A DNA stretch of 60,338 bases from an uncultured Porphyromonas sp. (GTDB lineage Bacteria; Bacteroidota; Bacteroidia; Bacteroidales; Porphyromonadaceae). Numbering within the stretch: position 1 is the stretch's first letter; every line of letters begins with the position of its first letter. Made by a program: the position numbers and the translations under genes. The stretch covers positions 1 through 60,338 of the forward strand of contig UQBE01000007.1 in the NCBI GenBank assembly GCA_900539155.1, written 5' to 3'. Of the stretch, positions 8,827-16,989 are shown one piece after another. The notes beneath the pieces were generated by a model. That model worked only from the letters and a program-made list of their open reading frames with translations, was not told the origin of the DNA and ran no database searches.

Positions 8827-9207
8827 TTACTTAGTTGCCTTCTTCTTACCAGCGACTGTCTTGCGCTTACCCTTACGTGTACGGGCATTATTCTTAGTGC
8901 TCTGACCACGTAGGGGGAGCCCTATACGATGCCTGATGCCTCGGTAGCAACCGATGTCCATGAGACGCTTGATGTTGAGCTGCGTCTCGCTACGCAGGTC
9001 ACCCTCGACTTTGTAGCCGTTGGATATCTGCTCTCGGATAGCAGCAGCCTGATCATCTGTCCAGTCCTGGACCTTGATGCTACGGTCGACTCCGGCAGCA
9101 TCCAAGATGCGAGCAGCACTGCTACGACCTATACCATATATATAGGTCAAGGCTATCTCACCTCTCTTGTTTTGCGGCAGATCGACGCCGACGATTCTTA
9201 TTGCCAT
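8827..9207 (-). CDS. rpsM: Ribosomal protein uS13
   Basis: Head protein of the 30S subunit, contacting the P-site tRNA and the 50S bridge. The 126-residue sequence has the N-terminal helix-two-turn-helix (VDLPQNKRGEIALTYIYGIG), the conserved GCYRGIRHRIGLPLRGQ and a basic tail (TRKGKRKTVAGKKKATK). It lies 90 bases after rpmJ and 12 before rpsK. Confidence 0.97.
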   Translation of the reverse strand: MAIRIVGVDLPQNKRGEIALTYIYGIGRSSAARILDAAGVDRSIKVQDWTDDQAAAIREQISNGYKVEGDLRSETQLNIKRLMDIGCYRGIRHRIGLPLRGQSTKNNARTRKGKRKTVAGKKKATK

Positions 9208-9297
9208 ACTCTATATACTGTGTGATGTTTGTTGCATAATAAGCAGACCCTACACCTGATGCCACAAGGACGCCTAGATGTAGTAGCTTCACTAAGC

Positions 9298-9414
9298 TTA
9301 GCCTTGACGCTGCTTGAACTTAGGATTCTTCTTATTGATTATGTATAGACGCCCCTTGCGTCTGACGATCTTACAGTCTTCTGATCGCTTTTTGATTGAT
9401 GCTCTGACTTTCAT
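9298..9414 (-). CDS. rpmJ: Ribosomal protein bL36, zinc-free form
   Basis: A 38-residue gene between infA and rpsM. Translation from the ATG at 9414 gives MKVRASIKKRSEDCKIVRRK, then GRLYIINKKNPKFKQRQG, and a TAA at 9300-9298. The start MKVRAS and the end KQRQG are diagnostic. The zinc-binding form of L36 has a CxxC...C...H set; here only Cys14 remains, so this is the C-minus type that needs no zinc. It lies 39 bases after infA. Confidence 0.95.
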   Translation of the reverse strand: MKVRASIKKRSEDCKIVRRKGRLYIINKKNPKFKQRQG

Positions 9415-9453
9415 AGTATGCTCTTATTCTGATTGTCGCTATGACTTGATTAC

Positions 9454-9672
9454 TTACTTATATCTATAGGAGATACGACCACGTGTGAGGTCGTACGGAG
9501 ACATCTCTACTTTGACCTTGTCTCCTGGCAGTATCCGGATGAAGTGCATACGCATCTTGCCCGAGATATGTGCCGTGATGATATGTCCATTCTGGAGCTG
9601 TACCTTAAACATAGCATTGCTCAATGCCTCTAGGACGACTCCATCCTGTTCGATAGCAGTCTGTTTTGCCAT
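9454..9672 (-). CDS. infA: Translation initiation factor IF-1
   Basis: The 72-residue protein is a single OB-fold S1-type domain that binds the 30S A site during initiation. Family features visible are VVLEALSNAMFKVQL, GHIITAHISGKMRMHFIRIL and PGDKVKVEMSPYDLTRGRI, ending in SYRYK. Its start lies one base from the map stop codon, so the two are almost certainly translated from one message. Confidence 0.97.
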   Translation of the reverse strand: MAKQTAIEQDGVVLEALSNAMFKVQLQNGHIITAHISGKMRMHFIRILPGDKVKVEMSPYDLTRGRISYRYK

Positions 9673-9673
9673 A

Positions 9674-10465
9674 TTAAAACTCTCGCGTACCTAACGCCTC
9701 TTTGATATACTCGTATGTGGATAAGATCTGAGGAGCTTGTCCATCAGGCATAATAGCGATGCAGTGCTCGAAATGAGCAGCTGGCTTGCCATCATGCGTG
9801 CGGACGGTCCACCCATCGGACTCGAAGACGATCTTGCGTCTTCCCATCGTGACCATAGGCTCGATGCAGATACACATACCTGCACGTAGCTTGGCCCCAA
9901 AACCTGGGTGACCATAGTTGGGGACATTGGGGTCCTCGTGCATCTCGTGTCCGATGCCATGTCCGACTAGCTCGCGCACGATACCATAACCCTGCGCCTC
10001 ACAGTGACGCTGGACAGCGGCTCCGATATGCCCTACGTAATGCCCCTCGACAGCTTGCTTAATCCCTAAGTAGAGAGAGTCACGTGTGACCGTCAGCAGA
10101 CGCTCCACCTCGGGTGAGATCTCCCCAACAGCAAAGGTATAGGCACTATCACCAGTGAAACCGTTGATATGCGTACCACAGTCTACAGAGATAATGTCTC
10201 CCTCGTGTAAAATCTCTCGATCCGAAGGAATACCATGTACCACGTGATCATTGATTGAGGTACAGATACTGGCTGGGAAACCTCCATAACCTAAGAACGC
10301 AGGAGTAGCACCATGATCACATATAAATGTATAGGCAATCGTGTCTAGCTGCTTTGTGGTAACCCCAGGAGCGATGTGCTTAGCCACCTCTCCCAGAGTT
10401 GCACCAACGAGCCTATTGGCTATACGCATTAGCTCTATCTCCTCAGCTGTCTTTAGGTAAATCAT
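9674..10465 (-). CDS. map: Methionine aminopeptidase, type I
   Basis: Removes the initiator methionine from nascent proteins. The 263-residue cytosolic enzyme shows all five metal ligands in order: Asp in SVDCGTH, Asp in FTGDSAYTF, His in GHGIGHEMHEDP, Glu in CICIEPMV and Glu in HFEHCIAI. It lacks the N-terminal zinc-finger extension of eukaryotic type I enzymes. It sits between secY (56 bases) and infA (1 base), a common position in the spc operon. Confidence 0.96.
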   Translation of the reverse strand: MIYLKTAEEIELMRIANRLVGATLGEVAKHIAPGVTTKQLDTIAYTFICDHGATPAFLGYGGFPASICTSINDHVVHGIPSDREILHEGDIISVDCGTHINGFTGDSAYTFAVGEISPEVERLLTVTRDSLYLGIKQAVEGHYVGHIGAAVQRHCEAQGYGIVRELVGHGIGHEMHEDPNVPNYGHPGFGAKLRAGMCICIEPMVTMGRRKIVFESDGWTVRTHDGKPAAHFEHCIAIMPDGQAPQILSTYEYIKEALGTREF

Positions 10466-10521
10466 CTATTCCTTATGAGTAAATCAGACGAAACTAACTT
10501 GTTTAGGATTTGAGACTTGGA

Positions 10522-11871
10522 TTAGTAAGCTGACACAGCTCCTCCTGTACGTCCCTTGATACGTCCACTCTTGAGCAGACCATCATAGTGACGCATCAGT
10601 AGATGACTCTCGACTTGCTGTAGCGTGTCAAGGACAACGCCGACAAGAATCAGCAGTGATGTACCACCAAAGAACTGCGCAAAGGCAGGACTAATACCCA
10701 GCAACTCAGCAAAAGCTGGCATAATGGCAACTAGTGCTAAGAAGAATGCTCCTGGCAGGGTAATACGATCCATAATACCATCAAGGTAATCGCGTGTGTT
10801 ACGCCCAGGCTTAACTCCAGGGATGAACCCATTGTTGCGCTTCAGGTCATCTGCCATCTGTGTTGGATTAATCGTGATCGCCGTATAGAAATAGGTGAAG
10901 AGGATAATCAGCGTAGCAAAGATGAAGTTGTACCAAAAGCTGGTATTGTCAGACAACACCTGGATAAAGCGTGAGGGGGTACCATCACCTCCCGTGAAGT
11001 AGCTCGCCAGCGAAATAGGGATAAACATAATCGCCTGAGCGAAGATGATTGGCATCACATTGGCCGCATTGACCTTGAGCGGTATATACTGTCTAGCTCC
11101 ACCATACTGCTTATTGCCTACGACACGCTTAGCATACTGTACAGGAACCTTGCGAGTACCCTGAACAAGTAGAATAGCACCTGCCGTGACAAAAAGTAGG
11201 AAGACAATCTCTGCAAGGAATGCGACTAAGCCACCCGACGAACTAATCAAGCGATAGTTGAACTCCGCAATCAATGCATGAGGCAGACGAGCTATAATAC
11301 CAATAAGGATGATGAATGAGATACCATTGCCAACCCCCTTGTCTGTAATACGCTCACCAAGCCACAGGACAAACATACTGCCCGCAGCTAGTACGACGGT
11401 AGCAAATACACGATAGAGAAACCCTGAGGGTAGTGCCGAAGCTGCTGCTCGGAGCTGCATATCGAGGTTCAGCAGATAAGCTGGAGCCTGAATCAGCAAA
11501 ATCAATACCGTCAGATAGCGTGTCCATTGATTGATCTTACGCCGTCCACTCTCACCCTCTCGTTGCATCTTCTGCATAGAAGGGACGATGATGGCCGCTA
11601 GTTGCATAACGATGCTTGCCGAGATGTAAGGCATGATACCTAGAGCAAATATCGAAGCATTCGAAAAGGCGCCTCCAGAGAACATATTGAGCAAAGCCAT
11701 CAGACCCTCACTAGTCTGGCTGGCTAGGTTGGTCAATGCTGTGGAGTCGACCCCTGGTAGAACGACGAAGCTACCCAATCGGTATATGACGACATACAAG
11801 ATGGTGATGAGAATCCGCTTACGCAGATCCTCTATCTTCCATATATTCTTTATTGTATCTACTAACCGCAT
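10522..11871 (-). CDS. secY: Preprotein translocase subunit SecY
   Basis: Channel-forming subunit of the SecYEG translocon. The 449-residue protein has about ten membrane segments and family landmarks: LRKRILITILYVVIYRLGSF at the first segment, the plug region LNMFSGGAFSNASIFALG, MPYISASIVMQL, RGNGISFIILIGI-like TDKGVGNGISF, and FIPGVKPGRNTRDYLD in the late cytoplasmic loop. It exports the many signal-peptide proteins of this window. It follows rplO by 12 bases. Confidence 0.97.
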   Translation of the reverse strand: MRLVDTIKNIWKIEDLRKRILITILYVVIYRLGSFVVLPGVDSTALTNLASQTSEGLMALLNMFSGGAFSNASIFALGIMPYISASIVMQLAAIIVPSMQKMQREGESGRRKINQWTRYLTVLILLIQAPAYLLNLDMQLRAAASALPSGFLYRVFATVVLAAGSMFVLWLGERITDKGVGNGISFIILIGIIARLPHALIAEFNYRLISSSGGLVAFLAEIVFLLFVTAGAILLVQGTRKVPVQYAKRVVGNKQYGGARQYIPLKVNAANVMPIIFAQAIMFIPISLASYFTGGDGTPSRFIQVLSDNTSFWYNFIFATLIILFTYFYTAITINPTQMADDLKRNNGFIPGVKPGRNTRDYLDGIMDRITLPGAFFLALVAIMPAFAELLGISPAFAQFFGGTSLLILVGVVLDTLQQVESHLLMRHYDGLLKSGRIKGRTGGAVSAY

Positions 11872-11883
11872 ATCAGCTTAATC

Positions 11884-12345
11884 TTATTGTATCGATCCTC
11901 CCTGAGCCTCTATGAGCTCCTTGGCACGTGCAGAGTAAGCGTCAGCCTCGACCTGTATGGGTCGTGTCAGCTCACCCTGTGCTAGGATCTTTACTAAATC
12001 ATTACGTGAGGCTAGACCAGCAGCGACTAGTATATCCTTGGTGATGACGGCTGTCTCTGCTTGATTAGGGAAGAATGTAGTATCCTGTGCCAAGTGCTCG
12101 AGAGCTGCGAGGTTCACAGGACGGTAGTCTACCCTATTGATGTTGTTGAAGCCAAACTTAGGCAGGCGACGCTGTATAGGCATCTGACCGCCCTCGAATC
12201 CGACCTTATGCTTGTAACCAGAGCGAGACTTGGCTCCCTTGTGTCCACGCGTTGACGTGCCCCCACGGCCAGAACCCTGACCACGACCGATACGACGACG
12301 AGAGTGAACAGAACCCTCGGCTGGCTTAAGTGTAGATAAGTCCAT
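11884..12345 (-). CDS. rplO: Ribosomal protein uL15
   Basis: Large-subunit protein that joins late in assembly. The 153-residue sequence has the Gly/Arg-rich N-terminal extension that threads into 23S rRNA (RRRIGRGQGSGRGGTSTRGH, then KGAKSRSGYKHKVGFEGGQM) and the globular C-terminal domain (DILVAAGLASRNDLVKIL). It lies 23 bases after rpmD and directly before secY. Confidence 0.96.
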   Translation of the reverse strand: MDLSTLKPAEGSVHSRRRIGRGQGSGRGGTSTRGHKGAKSRSGYKHKVGFEGGQMPIQRRLPKFGFNNINRVDYRPVNLAALEHLAQDTTFFPNQAETAVITKDILVAAGLASRNDLVKILAQGELTRPIQVEADAYSARAKELIEAQGGSIQ

Positions 12346-12368
12346 TGCTATTATCTGTATATACGTTA

Positions 12369-12545
12369 TTACTCTACAACCTGAACCAAGTGGTGTACTT
12401 TGGCCACCATACCCCTAATCTGCGGAGTATCCTCATGCTCTACGATCTGGTGCATCTTGCGAAGACCTAGACCATCAAGGGTGCGCTTCTGAGACTTGTT
12501 GCACCGTATACGACTACGGACTTGCTCAATTTTGATTTTTGCCAT
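12369..12545 (-). CDS. rpmD: Ribosomal protein uL30
   Basis: A 58-residue gene in the space between rpsE and rplO. From the ATG at 12545 it reads MAKIKIEQVRSRIRCNKSQK, then RTLDGLGLRKMHQIVEHEDT and PQIRGMVAKVHHLVQVVE, ending with TAA at 12371-12369. The GLGLRKM helix and the IRGMVxKVxHLV strand are typical of bacterial L30. Gaps are 24 bases to rpsE and 23 to rplO. Confidence 0.95.
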   Translation of the reverse strand: MAKIKIEQVRSRIRCNKSQKRTLDGLGLRKMHQIVEHEDTPQIRGMVAKVHHLVQVVE

Positions 12546-12569
12546 AATACTCTTTACTTGTCTAGGTGT

Positions 12570-13088
12570 TTATCCTTTAAATACGCGCTCCACAGAGATA
12601 CCTCTATTCTGTGCAACCATCAAGGGGCTACGTAGCTCAGCAAGTGCTGCGATGGTTGCCTTGACAAGGTTGTGGGGGTTCGTTGATCCCTGGCTCTTTG
12701 CCAAGACATCCGTAACGCCTACACTGTCTAGTACCGCACGCATAGCACCTCCCGCGATGACTCCCGAACCTGCAGAGGCTGGGCGCAGTAAGATGCGAGC
12801 ACCGCCGAAGCGACCGATCTGCTCGTGAGGTATGGTACCGTTGTGGATGGGGACACGTATGAGATTCTTCTTGGCAGCCTCTACGCCCTTAGCGATGGCT
12901 GCGGGCACTTCGCTGGCGCGACCCATACCATAGCCTACGACGCCATCCTCGTTACCGACGACAACAATCGCAGCAAAGGTAAAGGTGCGACCACCCTTAG
13001 TGACCTTGGTTACTCGATTGATAGCTACTAGGCGATCCTTAAGATCTAGATCATTGGTAGCTGTGACTCTATTTGTTGCTATTGCCAT
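12570..13088 (-). CDS. rpsE: Ribosomal protein uS5
   Basis: 30S protein at the mRNA entry tunnel, important for accuracy. The 172-residue sequence shows LKDRLVAINRVTKVTKGGRT, GNEDGVVGYGMGRASEVPAA, and the C-terminal LRPASAGSGVIAGGAMRAVL followed by DVLAKSQGSTNPHNLVKAT. The order rplR-rpsE-rpmD matches the standard spc operon. Confidence 0.97.
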   Translation of the reverse strand: MAIATNRVTATNDLDLKDRLVAINRVTKVTKGGRTFTFAAIVVVGNEDGVVGYGMGRASEVPAAIAKGVEAAKKNLIRVPIHNGTIPHEQIGRFGGARILLRPASAGSGVIAGGAMRAVLDSVGVTDVLAKSQGSTNPHNLVKATIAALAELRSPLMVAQNRGISVERVFKG

Positions 13089-13103
13089 GATGTGCTCTAT
13101 GAT

Positions 13104-13448
13104 TTAGAATTTAAGACCTCCTGTACGAGCTGCATCTGCTAGCTCCTTAACGCGACCATGATAGAGATATCCATTACGATCGAAAACCACCGTATCAATG
13201 CCAGCAGCAAGAGCTACACGAGCTATCTCCTGTCCTACCTGAGCAGCTACCTCTTTCTTAGTGCCAGAGGTCTCCATCTTAAGTGAGGAAGCACTCGCTA
13301 GGGTACGTCCTTCTATATCATCGATAACCTGTGCGTAGATCTGCTTATTGCTTCTAAATACAGACAGACGTGGTCTCTGAGATGTACCACTTATCTTGCC
13401 ACGCACACGTGTCTTGATGTGCTTTCTTCTTTGTGCTTTCTTGTTCAT
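13104..13448 (-). CDS. rplR: Ribosomal protein uL18
   Basis: 5S rRNA-binding protein of the central protuberance. The 114 residues include the basic N-terminal segment (RRKHIKTRVRGKISGTSQRP), RLSVFRSNKQIYAQVIDD, and the C-terminal FDRNGYLYHGRVKELADAAR with the terminal GLKF. It lies 30 bases after rplF. Confidence 0.97.
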   Translation of the reverse strand: MNKKAQRRKHIKTRVRGKISGTSQRPRLSVFRSNKQIYAQVIDDIEGRTLASASSLKMETSGTKKEVAAQVGQEIARVALAAGIDTVVFDRNGYLYHGRVKELADAARTGGLKF

Positions 13449-13478
13449 ATGACTCTTTACTTAGATAGTGGATACGAC

Positions 13479-14030
13479 TTACTTAGTAGCCGTCTTACCA
13501 GACTTGCGGCGTACCTCCTCACCGAGGAAGCGAACACCCTTACCCTTGTATGGCTCTGGCTTGCGGAATGAACGAATCTTAGCACAGACCTGTCCTAGTA
13601 GCTGCTTGTCGCAAGACTTTAGGATGATCTTAGGAGTCTGATTACGCACCATCTGCGTCTCAATCTTGATCTCGTCTGGGAGTACCATATAAATGGCGTG
13701 TGTGAAGCCTAGTGAGAGCTCTAGGACCTGTCCCTGATTGGCAGCACGGTAACCGACACCTATTAGTTCGAGCGTCTGAGTGAACTCTTCGTGCACCCCC
13801 ATCACCATGTTATGAATCAACTGACGATAGAGACCATGTAGCGAGCGCTCCTGACGTTCATCTGAGTGACGTACGATTGTAACCTCTCCGTCCTCGACTG
13901 AGACCTCGATGCGAGGATCTATATATTGCTTGAGCTCACCCTTGGGGCCCTTTACTGTTACGTAGTGATCCTCCTGAGAGACGGTCACGCCCTGTGGTAT
14001 AGCTATGGGTAGTTTACCTATTCTAGACAT
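13479..14030 (-). CDS. rplF: Ribosomal protein uL6
   Basis: 50S protein near the factor-binding site. The 183-residue sequence has two homologous domains. Landmarks are MSRIGKLPIAIPQGV, TVKGPKGELKQYI, ELIGVGYRAANQGQVLELSL and the C-terminal RSFRKPEPYKGKGVRFLGEE. It lies 21 bases after rpsH. Confidence 0.97.
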   Translation of the reverse strand: MSRIGKLPIAIPQGVTVSQEDHYVTVKGPKGELKQYIDPRIEVSVEDGEVTIVRHSDERQERSLHGLYRQLIHNMVMGVHEEFTQTLELIGVGYRAANQGQVLELSLGFTHAIYMVLPDEIKIETQMVRNQTPKIILKSCDKQLLGQVCAKIRSFRKPEPYKGKGVRFLGEEVRRKSGKTATK

Positions 14031-14051
14031 ATTGCTTTGCTATAAGGAGGA

Positions 14052-14447
14052 TTAATATACATAACATAGTACCTCACCACCGATCTTGAGCTCACGAGCC
14101 TCTTTGTCTGTCATGACGCCGTGAGATGTAGATAGTATGGCGATACCTAGTCCATTGAGTACGCGAGGCATATCTTTGTAGCCTACATACTTACGTAAGC
14201 CTGGGCGTGAGACACGCTTGAGGCATTTGATTGCATTGACCTTGTTCGAGAGGTCATACTTGAGGGCGACCTTGATGGTTCCTTTGCATCCCTCCTCCTC
14301 AAACATATAGTTGAGGATGTAGCCCTTGTCAAAGAGGATCTTGGTGATGTCCTTCTTGATGTTGCTAGCTGGGATTTCTACCACACGGTGACCCGCTTTG
14401 ATTGCGTTGCGCAATCGGGTGAGATAATCTGCTATTGGATCTGTCAT
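14052..14447 (-). CDS. rpsH: Ribosomal protein uS8
   Basis: Central-domain 16S rRNA-binding protein. The 131 residues include MTDPIADYLTRLRNAIKAGH, SRPGLRKYVGYKDMPRVLNG and LGIAILSTSHGVMTDKEARE. In E. coli S8 represses the spc operon by binding its mRNA. Here rpsH is separated from rpsN by 488 bases containing a good promoter and a hairpin-rich leader, so rpsH may start its own transcript. Confidence 0.97.
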   Translation of the reverse strand: MTDPIADYLTRLRNAIKAGHRVVEIPASNIKKDITKILFDKGYILNYMFEEEGCKGTIKVALKYDLSNKVNAIKCLKRVSRPGLRKYVGYKDMPRVLNGLGIAILSTSHGVMTDKEARELKIGGEVLCYVY

Positions 14448-14735
14448 TGTGTATTAAGATTAAATTGATCTGGAGGGTTCCTAACTGGCTTATAGCTTCT
14501 CTCCGAGGCATCGCATACTCATCTATCTTAAGATCTCCACTCCTTGCATGAAAGGGGCAATCATCATATAGTTATAGAGCCACGAGTACCGAGGTCGGAA
14601 GCCGTAAGGGACAGGCTACCCCAGACAATATTTAATTGATTCGCTGTCAATCATCGCCCCACGCTCTCACTCCAAAGAGTGCGAGCATCTCATACATTCT
14701 CCCTGTTAAGAGGAGATATATGAGAGGACAATTCT
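14448..14735 (-). promoter_or_regulatory. Candidate structured leader of the rpsH transcript
   Basis: Between the promoter at 14739-14770 and the rpsH start lie about 290 untranslated bases. A clear hairpin is at 14663-14686 (GCTCTCACTC with GAGTGCGAGC, 4-base loop, one mismatch). An imperfect TGATT...AATCA hairpin lies just upstream in the message. No ORF is supported. A leader this long before a ribosomal protein gene suggests autoregulation, but the regulator cannot be read from sequence. Confidence 0.4.
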
Positions 14736-14738
14736 GGG

Positions 14739-14770
14739 CAAAGATACGAATAGTCTAGATACTATGAAAA
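14739..14770 (-). promoter_or_regulatory. Internal promoter upstream of rpsH
   Basis: On the minus strand TATCTTTG (14746-14739) matches the Bacteroidetes -7 box. A TTTTC at 14770-14766 stands 19 bases upstream as a weak -33 element. It would let rpsH-rplF-...-rplQ be transcribed separately from the S10 genes. Confidence 0.6.
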
Positions 14771-14935
14771 CTTTTGGCGTCCGTCGAGAGCATATCGCAC
14801 CTACCATACAGGCGATAGACAATGCTCTAACTCGCTCTCAGCGTAGTATATCTAAGCCCTATAACTCTCTCTAGATGATTTGCATCTCTCTATGAGAGTT
14901 TCTGTCCTCGTATGTGGGAGCCGACGAGAGATTTG

Positions 14936-15214
14936 TTACCAGCTGGCTTTCTTCACCCCTGGGATGAGACCAACAGAAGCCATCTCGCGGAACTGGATAC
15001 GGCTGATGCCAAACTGTCTCATATAACCCTTAGGACGTCCCGTGATCTTGCAGCGATTGTGCAGACGCACGGGAGAAGAGTTGCGAGGGAGTGTCTGTAG
15101 CTTCTGCAGAGACTCGTAGTCTCCGGCAGCCTTGAGCTCAGCACGACGCTTCGCATACTTCTGAACGAGCTTCTGGCGCTTGGCCTCACGGGCCTTCATT
15201 GATTCTTTTGCCAT
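14936..15214 (-). CDS. rpsN: Ribosomal protein uS14, zinc-free long form
   Basis: 30S head protein. The 92 residues match the long S14 type (MKAREAKRQKLVQKYAKRRA; LPRNSSPVRLHNRCKITGRP; MRQFGISRIQFREMASVGLI; ending PGVKKASW). The zinc form has two CxxC pairs; here a single Cys is left, so this is the C-minus version. It lies 15 bases after rplE, and the 488-base gap follows it. Confidence 0.97.
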   Translation of the reverse strand: MAKESMKAREAKRQKLVQKYAKRRAELKAAGDYESLQKLQTLPRNSSPVRLHNRCKITGRPKGYMRQFGISRIQFREMASVGLIPGVKKASW

Positions 15215-15229
15215 AAACCTATATGTATC

Positions 15230-15784
15230 TTACTTATTAGTAGTACGGAAGGGGAGTCCAAATCTCTTGAGTAGCTCGAAGCCCTCCTCATCGGTAGGAG
15301 CTGAGGTTACAAAAGTGATGTTCATCCCTAGTATCTTCGTGATGCTATCAAGGTTAATCTCTGGGAAGATAATCTGCTCAGTGATACCTAGCGTATAGTT
15401 GCCACGTCCATCCAGCTTAGAGTTAATACCCTTAAAGTCTCGGATACGTGGGAGTGCAACACGTACAAGACGCTCGAGAAACTCGTACATACGGTCCCCA
15501 CGAAGAGTAACCATGACACCGATAGGCATCTGCTTACGTAACTTGAAGTTGGATATATCCTTACGAGAGTATGTAGCGACTGCCTTCTGACCTGTGATTT
15601 GTGTCAACTCATCAATTGCTACATCAATAATCTTCTTGTCACCTGTAGCCATGCCAAGTCCCTGATTGATGACAATCTTCTCTAGGCGAGGGACCTGCAT
15701 ACTACTCTTGTAGGCAAAGTGCTTCATCAGATCTGGTGCGATCTGCTCGTTGTATTGCTTCTTAAGATTTACTGTCAGTGCCAT
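15230..15784 (-). CDS. rplE: Ribosomal protein uL5
   Basis: 5S rRNA-binding protein touching the P-site tRNA. The 184-residue sequence contains MQVPRLEKIVINQGLG, the AVATYSRKDISNFKLRKQMP stretch, LPRIRDFKGINSKLDGRGNY and LGITEQIIFPEI. It lies 2 bases after rplX and 15 before rpsN. Confidence 0.97.
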   Translation of the reverse strand: MALTVNLKKQYNEQIAPDLMKHFAYKSSMQVPRLEKIVINQGLGMATGDKKIIDVAIDELTQITGQKAVATYSRKDISNFKLRKQMPIGVMVTLRGDRMYEFLERLVRVALPRIRDFKGINSKLDGRGNYTLGITEQIIFPEINLDSITKILGMNITFVTSAPTDEEGFELLKRFGLPFRTTNK

Positions 15785-15786
15785 AA

Positions 15787-16107
15787 TTATTTAATTATTT
15801 CTCCTGAGTGCTTAGCAAAGCGTACCAGCTTACCATCATCATCGAGACGGCGTCCTATACGCGTTCCCTTGCCAGACTTAGGATCTAGCACATTCAGGTT
15901 GGATATGTGTATCGGAGCTTCGATGCTGAGAATGGCTCCCTGGGGGTTCTGTGCATTGGGCTTGGTATGCTTAGACACCATATTAAGCCCCTCGACAATC
16001 GCACGCTGCTTTTTGACAAGAACCTTGAGGACACGCCCCGTTTTGCCCTTGTCATCGCCAGCGTTCACCATAACGATATCGCCTTTCTTGATATGAAACT
16101 TGCTCAT
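15787..16107 (-). CDS. rplX: Ribosomal protein uL24
   Basis: Assembly-initiator protein of the 50S subunit near the exit tunnel. The 106 residues have the KOW motif (FHIKKGDIVMVNAGDDKGKT, GRVLKVL) and VEGLNMVSKHTKPNAQNPQG. It is 18 bases after rplN and 2 before rplE. Confidence 0.97.
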   Translation of the reverse strand: MSKFHIKKGDIVMVNAGDDKGKTGRVLKVLVKKQRAIVEGLNMVSKHTKPNAQNPQGAILSIEAPIHISNLNVLDPKSGKGTRIGRRLDDDGKLVRFAKHSGEIIK

Positions 16108-16125
16108 CTCTATTCTCTATATAAA

Positions 16126-16491
16126 TTAAAGGACCTCTGGAGCCAGTGATACAACCTTCATATTGACGGCACGTAGCTCACGAGCTACAGGGCCGAAGAT
16201 ACGTGTACCACGTAGTTCGCCACTGGGTGTGAGTAGTACGCAGGCGTTGTCATCAAAGCGAATATAAGAGCCGTCTGTACGACGTATCTCTTTCTTTGTT
16301 CTTACGATGAGAGCTTTAGCGACGGTACCCTTTTTCATATCGCTCGAAGGGATGACACTCTTAACAGTCACCACGATGATATCTCCGACCGAAGCATAGC
16401 GACGGCGGGTACCACCGAGTACACGGATACAGAGTACCTCGCGAGCACCACTATTGTCTGCTACATTGAGTCTTGATTCTTGCTGTATCAT
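16126..16491 (-). CDS. rplN: Ribosomal protein uL14
   Basis: 50S protein at the subunit interface. The 121 residues are highly conserved: MIQQESRLNVADNSGAREVL, RRYASVGDIIVVTVKSVIPS and TRIFGPVARELR. It lies 3 bases after rpsQ, consistent with coupled translation. Confidence 0.97.
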   Translation of the reverse strand: MIQQESRLNVADNSGAREVLCIRVLGGTRRRYASVGDIIVVTVKSVIPSSDMKKGTVAKALIVRTKKEIRRTDGSYIRFDDNACVLLTPSGELRGTRIFGPVARELRAVNMKVVSLAPEVL

Positions 16492-16494
16492 AGT

Positions 16495-16749
16495 TTACTT
16501 CGCTCTTTCTATAATCTCGGTGAGTCTCCAACGCTTGGTGCGACTCAGAGGACGTGTCTCCATGATGCGGACACGATCACCGACGTTCGTTTCATTCTTC
16601 TCGTCATGTGCATAGTACTTCTTAGTCTTGCTGACGAACTTACCATATATAGGGTGCTTCTCCTTGAAGCGTGAGGCTACGGTGATGGTCTTGTCCATCT
16701 TATTGCTGGTGACGATCCCGATGCGCTCTTTTCTGTGTTTTCTTTCCAT
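16495..16749 (-). CDS. rpsQ: Ribosomal protein uS17
   Basis: OB-fold 16S rRNA-binding protein. The 84 residues include RKERIGIVTSNKMDKTITV, HPIYGKFVSKTKKYYAHDE and VGDRVRIMETRPLSRTKRWR. It is 12 bases after rpmC. Confidence 0.97.
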   Translation of the reverse strand: MERKHRKERIGIVTSNKMDKTITVASRFKEKHPIYGKFVSKTKKYYAHDEKNETNVGDRVRIMETRPLSRTKRWRLTEIIERAK

Positions 16750-16761
16750 GTGAATATTAGT

Positions 16762-16968
16762 CTATTCTGCAGGGTTATTTTGTACCTCACGTTGAGCGAG
16801 GACTGTCTTGAGACGAGCAATCGTACGACGCTGTTCTCTAAAAGCTGCGGGATTTTCAGCTGGAGAGACATAGTGGTCTATCCTCTTCTGCTGATATGAT
16901 GCCTGCTCGGTCTCTATACGCTCACGGATCTCCTCCGTTGTGAACTCATTGATTTCGCTTATCTGCAT
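16762..16968 (-). CDS. rpmC: Ribosomal protein uL29
   Basis: Small two-helix protein at the tunnel exit, near the trigger factor and SRP docking site. The 68 residues start MQISEINEFTTEEIRERIET and contain the conserved RRTIARLKTVLAQRE. The order rplP-rpmC-rpsQ is standard. Confidence 0.95.
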   Translation of the reverse strand: MQISEINEFTTEEIRERIETEQASYQQKRIDHYVSPAENPAAFREQRRTIARLKTVLAQREVQNNPAE

Positions 16969-16989
16969 AGCTGTATAAGATCTAACGGA

